Source of the DNA: Nonomuraea turcica
GTDB taxonomy: Bacteria > Actinomycetota > Actinomycetes > Streptosporangiales > Streptosporangiaceae
Assembly: GCF_030718205.1 (NCBI RefSeq)
Contig: NZ_JAUZQF010000036.1
Span: 32,925 to 96,924 of the forward strand
Direction of reading: 5' to 3'
Length of the DNA: 64,000 nucleotides
Shown here: positions 48,962-56,809 of the stretch, piece after piece
How positions within the stretch are numbered: the first letter of the stretch is position 1
Layout of the letters: every line of letters begins with the position of its first letter
Notes under the pieces: model-generated
Seen by the model: the letters and a program-made list of their open reading frames with translations, nothing else
What the model was told of the DNA's origin: nothing
Databases searched by the model: none
Made by a program: the position numbers and the translations under genes

Positions 48962-51909
48962 GGGAAGAGCCGCCCGTACTCGGCGAGTGCGACGGCCACG
49001 TCGACCTGCGCCCAGAACCGGTGGTAGTTGAAGGTGGGGGCCGGGCCGGTGCCCTTCAGGTAGGCGTCGACCTTCGGCCAGTCGGGGTCGTTCTTGTAGA
49101 AGGACCGGATCGAGATGAACGTGGAGTTGGAGTTGATGGGGTCGCCGTTCGGCATCTCACCGCTCCAGCCCGACGGCACGTACACCGGGTCGTCGATGCG
49201 GCCGTAGTCGGTCTTGGTCTCCGGCACCGACACGCCCTTGGCATCGCGGTTCTTCCAGACGCCGTCGAGCAGCGCCTTGGCGGTGTCCCGCGCCTCGGCG
49301 TGGTTCGCCCTGGCCGCGTAGTACATCAGGGCCTTGGCGTAGGAGCCGGCGACGCCCACGTCCTGGGTGTGGTCCACGACGGTCACGTGCAGGCCGGGGT
49401 TGGCCGGCGGCATGCCGGAGGTGGCGTTGAAGTCACCGGCGGGCTGGCCGGTCCACCGCAGCGTGGAGGGCATCTGGTAGGTGCCGTCCGCGTTGATCGT
49501 GGTGTTGTCCAGCGCCCAGGTGACCCACTTGTCGAGGATGGCCTTGGCGTCGGCGTTGCCGGTGACGTTGTAGAGCTCGGCCACCCGCTCCATGCTCCAC
49601 GCCTGGAAGCCGAACCACTGGTTCGACGGCGGGTCGTGGTAGACGGGCTGCCAGTCGTAGGCCATGCCGTGGAACTTCGGCAGGCCGCTCGGCGGGGCGC
49701 TGTAGTTGCCGTTCCAGCTGTTGGTCGCGCCACCGGCGATGGCGCCCTCGTCGGACTGCAGCCACTTGTAGAACTGCAGCTGGCGGGTCAGGCTGGTGCT
49801 CCAGTCGGTCGCGCCGGTCGTGCTCTTGGGCTTGAGCTCGGTCACGTTCGACAGGGCCCAGGCCGCGAACGGGTTCTGGTAACCGGAGTGGTTGTGGCTG
49901 GAGCCGATGCGCCACGCCCATCCGGCGCTGGAGTCGGTCGCCCCACCCCAGGCGTAGTACCAGTTGAGCAGGTAGGCGGCGGAGTCCTTCCCGGTGCCGA
50001 CCGCACAGGAGGGGCTGGTGCAGCCGGGCTTCTTGAAGTACTTGTCGTACATCGCGTAGCGCAGGTAGTCACCCATCTTGGCGGCCTTGGCCACCGTCGC
50101 GGAGATCTCCGAGCCCTTGTTCTGCGCCTTGGCCCAGGTGTTCGCCCAGTACGCCACCTGCACCGCGCGCGCGTCGGCGTCAGGAGCGTTGGTGTACTTC
50201 CACTGCTTGGCGTAGGAGCCGTCCTTGATGAACAGGTCCAGGTAGCCGTTGGTCCCGCCGTGGGCGAAGGTGTCGCAGGACGGCTGCGGAATCGTCTCGA
50301 AGACCGACTCCTCCGGGCCGCGCTGGTAGGTGTTGATGTAGGCGGGCTTGGTCGTGCCGTCGCCGCAGCGGCCGAAGCCGTAGGTGTTGTCGACGTCCAG
50401 CAGCCAGTGCATGCCGTAGATGTCGCGGGTGTTGTACGCAGTCTGCAGCTCGCTCGCCAGCGGGTCGACGCCCACCGGGACGCTGGAGTCGATCGGCGAG
50501 GGGTAGTTGCTGATCGCGTTGTGCTCGGCCGCGTACGTGGCCGGCTTCGAGGCGTTGTAGAAGGAGTTCGTCGGCTGGTCGGCGGTGGCCGGGATGATGT
50601 ACTTCTCCATCGAGGCCCACGCGGTGTTGAACTTCGACCAGTCGCCGGTGACCTGCCCGTACGTCGCCTCCAGCCACAGGTAGTAGCTGTAGGCCTCGGA
50701 CGTGGTCTCGTGCCCGTGGTCCGGCGCCTCGACCATGAAGGTCTCGACCGAGTGGTACGGCACGCCCTCGGGCGAGAAGTAACCGTTGGCCGGGTCGTGG
50801 AGCTCGTTGTAGAGCTCGACGAAGCGCTTGACGTACTCGTTGTCGCCGCCCAGGTCGTCGTCCGCTTCGCTGGCGGTGACGTCGATCGGGTCATAGCCCG
50901 GAGCGCTGAACCTGATCACGGCCGAGCCACTGGTCGTGTCGCTGTCGTTGGCCGCGTTGAGCGGGACGCTCTGCGCGGTGTTCCAGTTGGACGGCGTGAA
51001 GGTCCTGGTGGCGGGTGCGGGGACGGTGATGTCGGCGTCGCCGCTGGCCCGCGCGACGGAGACGGCCACGTTCGCCGAGGGCGCCTGTGACAGCTTCACC
51101 GTGACGCTGGCGCTTCCCGCCTCCGGCACGGAGATCGTCGTCGGGCTCACCACGAGGGCGGGGCCCGTGTCCGCGGAGACCGTGATGCCGACCGGATCCG
51201 AGGTCTTGGTCGCGCCTCCGTTGTCGGTGGCCTTGGCGGTGATCGAGTAGCTGCCGGCCGCGACGTTCGTCCAGTTGTAGCTGTACGGCGCCGAGGTGTC
51301 GGTGCCCAGCAGCGTGGAGCCCTGGTAGAAGTCGACCTTCGAGACCGTGCCGTCAGAGTCGGCCGCGTTGGCGGCGATCGGCACGGTGGCCGGCGCGGTG
51401 AACGTCTGCCCGGCGGTCGGTGAGGTCAGCGACACGGTGGGCGCGACGTTGTTGCCGCTCCCGCCGCAGGTGACGCCGTTGACGCTGAACGTCTCGGGGT
51501 TGGGGTTGGTGCCCGTCCAGGTGCCGTTGAAGCCCATCGTCGTGGAGGCCCCGGTGCCGAGACTGCCGTTCCACGGCATGTTCGTGCCGGTCATGCGCGT
51601 GCCGGACTGGGTCCAGTTCGCGCCCCAGCCGCTCGGCGTGTACTTCTGGCCGGTGGTCGGGAAGTCAAAGGCCAGCGACCACGAGGTGATCGGGTCGCCG
51701 GTGTTCTTCAACGTGATGTTCGCGGTGAAACCGCCCTGACCAGGGCTGCTCGTCCACGAGTTGGCAGAGTAGGTCACGTCGCACGACACGGCGGCCTGGG
51801 CGGGTGCGGCCGCCACGGCCGTGGTCGCGCCCGCGACGAGGACGAGGGTCGTGGCCACGGCGAGCCGTCTCGTCACGCGCGATAAGAACGCGGGAGGTCT
51901 GTACTTCAC
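48958..51909 (-). CDS. Secreted GH48 reducing-end cellobiohydrolase with N-terminal CBM2
   Basis: The product is 983 residues from a GTG with GGAGAT before it. A long Sec signal leads to CBM2 (43-150), an Ig/PKD-like module (PTVSLTSPTAGQTFTAPA), one Calx-beta-like module (about 245-335) and GH48 to the end, with YVKRFVELYNELHDPANGYFSPEGVPYHSVET opening it (positions about 345-377) and the conserved EAPDHGHETTSEAYSYY holding the acid/base Glu. GH48 works processively from cellulose reducing ends. It is the first gene of the GH48-GH9-mannanase run. CBM2 is 101/108 identical to that of GH6. Confidence 0.95.
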   Translation of the reverse strand: MKYRPPAFLSRVTRRLAVATTLVLVAGATTAVAAAPAQAAVSCDVTYSANSWTSSPGQGGFTANITLKNTGDPITSWSLAFDFPTTGQKYTPSGWGANWTQSGTRMTGTNMPWNGSLGTGASTTMGFNGTWTGTNPNPETFSVNGVTCGGSGNNVAPTVSLTSPTAGQTFTAPATVPIAANAADSDGTVSKVDFYQGSTLLGTDTSAPYSYNWTNVAAGSYSITAKATDNGGATKTSDPVGITVSADTGPALVVSPTTISVPEAGSASVTVKLSQAPSANVAVSVARASGDADITVPAPATRTFTPSNWNTAQSVPLNAANDSDTTSGSAVIRFSAPGYDPIDVTASEADDDLGGDNEYVKRFVELYNELHDPANGYFSPEGVPYHSVETFMVEAPDHGHETTSEAYSYYLWLEATYGQVTGDWSKFNTAWASMEKYIIPATADQPTNSFYNASKPATYAAEHNAISNYPSPIDSSVPVGVDPLASELQTAYNTRDIYGMHWLLDVDNTYGFGRCGDGTTKPAYINTYQRGPEESVFETIPQPSCDTFAHGGTNGYLDLFIKDGSYAKQWKYTNAPDADARAVQVAYWANTWAKAQNKGSEISATVAKAAKMGDYLRYAMYDKYFKKPGCTSPSCAVGTGKDSAAYLLNWYYAWGGATDSSAGWAWRIGSSHNHSGYQNPFAAWALSNVTELKPKSTTGATDWSTSLTRQLQFYKWLQSDEGAIAGGATNSWNGNYSAPPSGLPKFHGMAYDWQPVYHDPPSNQWFGFQAWSMERVAELYNVTGNADAKAILDKWVTWALDNTTINADGTYQMPSTLRWTGQPAGDFNATSGMPPANPGLHVTVVDHTQDVGVAGSYAKALMYYAARANHAEARDTAKALLDGVWKNRDAKGVSVPETKTDYGRIDDPVYVPSGWSGEMPNGDPINSNSTFISIRSFYKNDPDWPKVDAYLKGTGPAPTFNYHRFWAQVDVAVALAEYGRLFP
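51460..51783 (-). repeat. CBM2-coding inverted repeat, copy in GH48 gene
   Basis: These 324 bases encode 108 residues that differ at seven positions from the GH6 CBM2 at 52293-52616 in the opposite orientation. The first 92 bases of the module (from the TGC of its first Cys) are identical in the two genes, by direct reading. Confidence 0.85.
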
Positions 51910-51933
51910 GGGATCTCCATGGGAGTAGGGGTG

Positions 51934-51947
51934 TGGGAGCGCTCCCA
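51934..51947. promoter_or_regulatory. CelR/CebR-type operator upstream of GH48 operon
   Basis: TGGGAGCGCTCCCA lies 24 bases before the GH48 GTG on the minus-strand side of the divergent GH48/GH6 promoter region. Confidence 0.85.
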
Positions 51948-52032
51948 AACGGGATTGTGGGGGCCGTCCGGCGTATGTCAACGAAATGGCATTGCGGTAA
52001 CCGCCGTATTTCCTCTCACCAGGCTGCCGGGG

Positions 52033-52045
52033 ATGAAAGTTTCAT
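52033..52045. promoter_or_regulatory. Palindrome ATGAAAGTTTCAT midway between GH48 and GH6 operators
   Basis: A perfect 13-base palindrome stands near the middle of the 272-base gap, 86 bases from the GH48 operator and 91 bases from the GH6 operator. The symmetric position suits a shared activator or second repressor. Confidence 0.6.
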
Positions 52046-52135
52046 CGGCGTTCCGGGGTATTCAACGAGCATGCGGGGCGTTGGACACCTCCGCGAAAGC
52101 CGGCCTCTGTACAGCGCCTCGCGTCCGGCTCACCA

Positions 52136-52149
52136 TGGGAGCGCTCCCA
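52136..52149. promoter_or_regulatory. CelR/CebR-type operator upstream of GH6
   Basis: TGGGAGCGCTCCCA ends 32 bases before the GH6 GTG start. GH48 and GH6 therefore each have their own copy. Confidence 0.85.
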
Positions 52150-52181
52150 GCCATCTAACAGCGCACTGGAGATGATCGCTC

Positions 52182-54530
52182 GTGAGACTCGAACGCGGCC
52201 TTCGCAAATGGGCCGTGACCATGACCGCCGCGAGTGTCGCGGCCTTAGGACTCGTCGTCGGCCAGAGCACGGCCGCGAACGCCGCGGTCGCCTGCGACGT
52301 GACCTACTCTGCCAACTCGTGGACGAGCAGCCCTGGTCAGGGCGGTTTCACCGCGAACATCACGTTGAAGAACACCGGCGACCCCATAACGTCATGGTCA
52401 CTGGCCTTTGACTACCCGACCACCGGCCAGAAGTACACGCCGACCGGCTGGGGTGCGAACTGGACCCAGTCCGGAACCCGCGTGACCGGCACCAACATGC
52501 CCTACAACGGCAGCCTCGGCACCGGCGCCTCCGTGTCCGTCGGCTTCAACGGCACGTGGACGGGCACCAACCCGAACCCGGAGACGTTCAGCGTCAACGG
52601 CGTCACCTGCGGCGGCACCCAGACGACCCCGTCGGTGGTGTTGTCGGCCAGCTCGGTCGCGGTCAACGAGGGCGGCACCGCGACGTTCACCGCCAGGCTG
52701 TCGTCCGCGCCGGCCGCGAACGTGACCGTCTCCACCGCGCGGACCAGCGGTGACACGGACCTGACCGTCAGCTCCGGCGGGTCGCTGACCTTCTCGCCGT
52801 CCAACTGGAACACCCCGCAGACGGTCACCCTGGCCGCCGCGCAGGACTCCGACACGACCGCGGGCACGGCGGCCTTCAGCGTCGGCGGCAACGGCGTCAC
52901 CGGCGCCACGGTCAACGCCACCGAGGTGGACGACGACTCCGTCCAGGAGCAGTCGATCATCGTGACGCCGACCGCGGTGACCGTGCCCGAGGGCTCGACC
53001 GCCACGTACACGGTGAAGCTGGCCACCCAGCCCTCCTCGAACGTGACCGTCACCTCGGCGGCCGGCACCGGCGACACCAACATCACCATCTCCTCCGGCG
53101 CCAGCCTCACGTTCAGCCCCACGACGTGGAACACCGCGCAGACGGTGACCCTGGCCGCCGCGCAGGACACCGACACCACCAACGGCAGCCGGCCCATCAC
53201 GGTCTCCTCCACCGGGCTGACCTCGCAGACCGTCACCGCCACCGAGGCCGATGACGACGGCGTCACCAACCCGACTCACGTCGAGAACCCGTACGCCGGC
53301 GCCACCGGCTACGTGAACCCGAACTGGTCCGCCAAGGCGGCCGCGGAGCCGGGCGGCTCCGCCGTGGCCAACACCTCCACGGCCGTGTGGATGGACCGCA
53401 TCGCCGCCATCGCCGGCTCCTCCTCGGCCATGGGCCTGCGCGCCCACCTGGACGAGGCGGTCAGGCAGGACGCCGCCAACGGCTCCGCGCCGCTGGCGAT
53501 CCAGGTCGTCGTCTACAACCTGCCCAACCGCGACTGCTCGGCGCTGGCCTCCAGCGGTGAGCTCCTCATCGCCCAGGACGGGTTCAACCGCTACAAGAGC
53601 GAGTACATCGACCCCATCGCGGCCATCTTCCGCGACTCCAAGTACGCCAACCTGCGCATCGTCGCGATCATCGAGCCCGACTCGCTGCCGAACCTGGTCA
53701 CCAACATCAACTCCTTCGAGAAGTGCCGCGAGGCCAACGGCCCCGGCGGCTACGTCGACGGCGTCAGGTACACGCTGAACCAGCTCGAGCCCATCACCAA
53801 CGTCTACTCCTACATCGACGCCGCTCACCACGCGTGGCTCGGCTGGGACTCGAACTTCCAGCCTGCCGTCGACCTCTTCTACAACACCGTCTCCGGCACC
53901 ACCGCCGGGGTGGACAGCGTGGACGGCTTCATCGTCAACACCGCCAACTACTCCATCACCACCGAGCCGCACTTCACCATCAACACCCAGGTGGGCAACC
54001 AGTCGGTCCGGGCGTCGAACTGGGTGGACTGGAACTACTACATCGACGAGCGGACCTTCGCGACGGAGCTGCGTAACCGGCTGATCGCCAAGGGCTTCCG
54101 TTCCGGGCTCGGCATGCTGATCGACACCTCGCGCAACGGCTGGGGCGGCAGCGCCCGCCCGACCGCGCCGAGCACCTCGACGGAGCTCAACCCGTTCGTC
54201 GACCAGTCGCGCGCCGACCGCCGTATCCACGCCGGCAACTGGTGCAACCAGAACGGCGCGGGCCTGGGGGCGCGGCCCACCGCCAGCCCCGCCGCCGGCT
54301 TCGACGCCTACGTCTGGATCAAGCCTCCGGGCGAGTCCGACGGCGCCAGCAGGGACATCCCGAACGACGAGGGCAAGAAGTTCGACCGGATGTGCGACCC
54401 GACCTACACCGGCAACAACCTCAACAAGAACAACATGTCAGGCGCGCTGCCCGACGCGCCGTTGTCCGGACAGTGGTTCTCCGCGCAGTTCCGCCAGCTG
54501 CTGGCGAACGCCTACCCGCCGGTCAACTGA
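52182..54530 (+). CDS. Secreted GH6 cellulase with N-terminal CBM2 and two Calx-beta-like modules
   Basis: The product is 782 residues from a GTG with GGAG ten bases upstream. The signal is VTMTAASVAALGLVVGQSTAANA; CBM2 spans 38-145. Two similar modules of about 95 residues (PSVVLSASSVAVNEGG and IIVTPTAVTVPEGS openings, each ending DSDTT/DTDTT and ATEVDDD/ATEADDD) link to the GH6 domain. This has VVYNLPNRDCSA, IVAIIEPDSLPNLV, GVDSVDGFIVNTANYS and YVWIKPPGESDGAS. The length fits an exo-acting GH6. It attacks non-reducing ends, complementing GH48. Confidence 0.94.
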   Translation: MRLERGLRKWAVTMTAASVAALGLVVGQSTAANAAVACDVTYSANSWTSSPGQGGFTANITLKNTGDPITSWSLAFDYPTTGQKYTPTGWGANWTQSGTRVTGTNMPYNGSLGTGASVSVGFNGTWTGTNPNPETFSVNGVTCGGTQTTPSVVLSASSVAVNEGGTATFTARLSSAPAANVTVSTARTSGDTDLTVSSGGSLTFSPSNWNTPQTVTLAAAQDSDTTAGTAAFSVGGNGVTGATVNATEVDDDSVQEQSIIVTPTAVTVPEGSTATYTVKLATQPSSNVTVTSAAGTGDTNITISSGASLTFSPTTWNTAQTVTLAAAQDTDTTNGSRPITVSSTGLTSQTVTATEADDDGVTNPTHVENPYAGATGYVNPNWSAKAAAEPGGSAVANTSTAVWMDRIAAIAGSSSAMGLRAHLDEAVRQDAANGSAPLAIQVVVYNLPNRDCSALASSGELLIAQDGFNRYKSEYIDPIAAIFRDSKYANLRIVAIIEPDSLPNLVTNINSFEKCREANGPGGYVDGVRYTLNQLEPITNVYSYIDAAHHAWLGWDSNFQPAVDLFYNTVSGTTAGVDSVDGFIVNTANYSITTEPHFTINTQVGNQSVRASNWVDWNYYIDERTFATELRNRLIAKGFRSGLGMLIDTSRNGWGGSARPTAPSTSTELNPFVDQSRADRRIHAGNWCNQNGAGLGARPTASPAAGFDAYVWIKPPGESDGASRDIPNDEGKKFDRMCDPTYTGNNLNKNNMSGALPDAPLSGQWFSAQFRQLLANAYPPVN
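52293..52616 (+). repeat. CBM2-coding inverted repeat, copy in GH6 gene
   Basis: This is the partner of 51460-51783. The two copies are about 510 bases apart and inverted around the shared promoter region with its two operators. Confidence 0.85.
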
Positions 54531-54536
54531 GGACCT

Positions 54537-54574
54537 GGCCGGGCTGAGGAGCCCCGAGCCTCCTCAGCCCGGCC
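54537..54574. terminator. Hairpin terminator after GH6
   Basis: Perfect 14-base arms GGCCGGGCTGAGGA (54537-54550) and TCCTCAGCCCGGCC (54561-54574) begin seven bases after the GH6 stop. Two imperfect direct repeats of about 30 bases (CCGGAGGGGCC) follow. Confidence 0.8.
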
Positions 54575-54648
54575 GGAGGGGCCTGCCTGACCCAGGTCCC
54601 TCACCAACCGGAGGGGCCCGCCTGACCCGGGTCCCTCGGCTTCCTGAA

Positions 54649-54675
54649 GGGGCCGGGTCGATGCGACCCGGCCCC
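54649..54675. terminator. Second strong hairpin terminator downstream of GH6
   Basis: Perfect 12-base arms GGGGCCGGGTCG (54649-54660) and CGACCCGGCCCC (54664-54675) with a three-base loop are followed by TTCTCGT. It lies between GH6 and the convergent DUF1992 gene and may serve both strands. Confidence 0.85.
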
Positions 54676-54725
54676 TTCTCGTCAGTGTGCCCGGCGCCAC
54701 TCCGACACGATCTGCTCGGCTGTGT

Positions 54726-55166
54726 CTATGGTCGCGCTCGCACGGGGCTCCGCTGGTCACGCAAGCTACCGCTCTCCGCCCCAGGCTCGCCGCTCCAAAA
54801 GGGCACCAGGTTGAGCGGCGGCCCGGACAATCCCGTCCTGATCGCCTCGCGGATCTTGTGGTTGACGTCCTCGATGATCTGCCGCGCCTCGGCCTCCAAC
54901 CGCGCCCCGCGCGCCTCGGCCAGCGCTTGCTCGGCCTCCTTGCGCAGCGCCAGCGTCGGCGGCAGCGGCATCGTGAGCCCTTCGCTCTCCACCTTCTGCT
55001 TGATCCACCACATGTCGTCGTGCGGCCGGTCCAGCCCCGGCAGGGGCTTGCCCGCCCCCGGCAGATCGTCGAACTCCCCGCGCTCCATCGCCTCGCGGAT
55101 CTGCCGGTCGACCCAGGTCTCGAACGGTACGCCGGGCGGCTTGCGCTCTGTCACATCAACTCCCAC
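54726..55166 (-). CDS. DUF1992 (DnaJ subfamily C member 28-like) protein
   Basis: The product is 146 residues. The DUF1992 pattern is clear: FETWVDRQIREAMERGEFDDLPGAGKPLP followed by DDMWWIKQKVESEGL (positions about 15-65), then a long charged helix (EAEQALAEARGARLEAEARQIIEDVNHKI, spread over 75-105). No J domain is present. The biochemical role of the family is not established. It begins one base after the stop of the folP2-like gene and should be co-translated with it. Confidence 0.88.
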   Translation of the reverse strand: MGVDVTERKPPGVPFETWVDRQIREAMERGEFDDLPGAGKPLPGLDRPHDDMWWIKQKVESEGLTMPLPPTLALRKEAEQALAEARGARLEAEARQIIEDVNHKIREAIRTGLSGPPLNLVPFWSGEPGAESGSLRDQRSPVRARP

Positions 55167-55167
55167 G

Positions 55168-56067
55168 TCAGGCCAGGTTGTGACTCGGTGCGAGCGGGCC
55201 GCGCCAGCCGAGCACGGCCTCGGTCATGCGTACGGAGTCCACGGCTGCGGGCACGTCGTGGACACGCAGGATGCGGGCACCCTTGACGATGGAGACGACG
55301 TTGACGGCGGTCGTGCCGTCCTTCCGCTCCCCCTGGGGACGGTCGAGCGTCTCCCCGATGAAGTCCTTGTTGGACAGCGCCACCAGCGTCGGGTAACCGA
55401 TCGAGGTGATCTCCTCCAGCCGGCGCGTCAGCTCCAGGGAATGAAAGGTGTTCTTGTTGAGGTCGTGCCCGGGATCAATGATGATCTTCTCGGGGGCGAT
55501 GCCCGCCTTGAGCGCGAACGCGACCCGCTCGCGCAGGAAGTCGGCCACCTCCGCGACCACGTCGGCATAGCTCGGCCGGAACACCCGTCGCCCAGGCCCG
55601 CCGAGGCTGTGGGTGACCACCACGCTCACGCCGGCCGCCGCGGCGACCTCGGCGATGCCGGGCTCGCGCAGGCCGTTGGTGTCGTTGATGACGTCGGCGC
55701 CGGCCTCGATCGCCGCCTGCGCCACCTCGGGGCGGTGGGTGTCCACCGAGATCACGGCGTCCGTCACGGCCCTGACCTCGGCGATCACCGGGGCGACGCG
55801 CTCGATCTCCTCCGCCGTGCCGATCTGCGCCTGAGCGGCGCTGAAGGCGAACCCGCCGATGTCCACCCAGTCGGCCCCGTCGTCCACGGCCTTCTTCGCG
55901 GCCGCCACGGCGCCGTCCAGCGCGTAGGTCCGGCCCTGGTCGTGAAAGGAGTTGGGGGTCCGGTTGACGATGGCCATGATGGCGACCTGGCGCTCGAAAT
56001 CGAACTCCCGCCGCCCGATGCGCCGGACCGGAGAGATGATCCCGGGGGAAAGCTGCTCGCCGCTCAC
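55168..56067 (-). CDS. FolP2-type dihydropteroate synthase homologue
   Basis: The product is 299 residues with the pterin-binding TIM barrel: MAIVNRTPNSFHDQG, GADWVDIGGFAFSAA, AVISVDTHRPEVA, DVINDTNGL, IIIDPGHDLNKNTFHSLEL, ALSNKDFIGETL and RVHDV. True DHPS enzymes have a GGESTRPG loop after the third strand; here that loop is GGFAFSAAQ. The overall pattern is that of mycobacterial FolP2, a homologue reported to lack sulfonamide-sensitive DHPS activity. It is therefore probably not the folate enzyme. It is followed directly by DUF1992. Confidence 0.82.
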   Translation of the reverse strand: MSGEQLSPGIISPVRRIGRREFDFERQVAIMAIVNRTPNSFHDQGRTYALDGAVAAAKKAVDDGADWVDIGGFAFSAAQAQIGTAEEIERVAPVIAEVRAVTDAVISVDTHRPEVAQAAIEAGADVINDTNGLREPGIAEVAAAAGVSVVVTHSLGGPGRRVFRPSYADVVAEVADFLRERVAFALKAGIAPEKIIIDPGHDLNKNTFHSLELTRRLEEITSIGYPTLVALSNKDFIGETLDRPQGERKDGTTAVNVVSIVKGARILRVHDVPAAVDSVRMTEAVLGWRGPLAPSHNLA

Positions 56068-56100
56068 GCTGCGAGCCTACCTGGCGCAGGAGCAGGTCAG

Positions 56101-56571
56101 TCAGGCGGTGAAGCGGCCCGGCGGGTGGCCGCCGACGGAGACCCTGATCCGCCTCATGCGCTGGCGCATGCTGAAGTCGCGCCCCCGCGGCAGCTGCATG
56201 GTGAGCCGGACCGTGGTGCCGCGCGGACCGGTGTGGAAGTCCGCCGTGTCGCACAAACGGCGGATGAGATAGATCCCTCTCCCCGAATAGCTGCGCTCGG
56301 ACGGCCGGAACTGGCCGTCCACGTAGCCGCCGGGGATGCCCGACCCTCGATCGATCGTCTCCGAGCGGATGACGCCGTTCACCGTCCACAGCTTGAAGTA
56401 CCCGTGCCCGCCCGCATGCTCGACGGCGTTGACGACGCTCTCGTGCACGGCCAGGACGAAGTCATCCAGCCTCGGCCCGTTCAGCCCGCACTTCTCGGCG
56501 AGCTCGGCCACCGCACGGCGCAGCTTCGTGACGTCCTGGAGCGTGAAGGGCAGGGTCAATAGGGTGCGCAT
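56101..56571 (-). CDS. Anti-sigma factor-type ATP-binding protein (RsbW/SpoIIAB-like)
   Basis: The product is 156 residues from the ATG at 56571, chosen because GGAGGAG lies upstream; a longer frame reaches 56685. The GHKL fold is seen in LDDFVLAVHESVVNAVEHAGG (N box), ETIDRGSGIPGG and SGRGIYLIRRLCD (G boxes) and GTTVRLTMQL. Such proteins are serine kinases that hold a sigma factor and phosphorylate STAS antagonists. No sigma factor or STAS gene is adjacent; STAS genes are at 33749 and 62735. Confidence 0.88.
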   Translation of the reverse strand: MRTLLTLPFTLQDVTKLRRAVAELAEKCGLNGPRLDDFVLAVHESVVNAVEHAGGHGYFKLWTVNGVIRSETIDRGSGIPGGYVDGQFRPSERSYSGRGIYLIRRLCDTADFHTGPRGTTVRLTMQLPRGRDFSMRQRMRRIRVSVGGHPPGRFTA

Positions 56572-56809
56572 GGCAGGCTCCTCCAACCTGGCCTGAGTCC
56601 GCGCAGAACCCGAGGACGCGGCGCCCCCGGAACGAGAATCGAAGTGGAGGACCTGATTAAAGGCGGCCCGTGAAGAGGAGTCCATGGCGTCCCTTCCGCG
56701 TCATTCCGACACCAGGCCACGCCTCTGGACCTCGAATGGTCCACCCCTTCCCAAGGAAAGTGGCATTACACTCGGCCACCTTTTTACCGGCGACTTTTTT
56801 CAGCTATTC

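Noticed and set aside
41465..54530. A cellulosome cluster
   Set aside because: No dockerin, cohesin or scaffoldin sequence is present; every enzyme has its own CBM2, so this is a free-enzyme system.
54577..54640. Direct repeats after GH6 as an attachment site or mobile-element end
   Set aside because: They are two imperfect GC-rich units of about 30 bases lying between two clear terminators, with no integrase, transposase or tRNA nearby.
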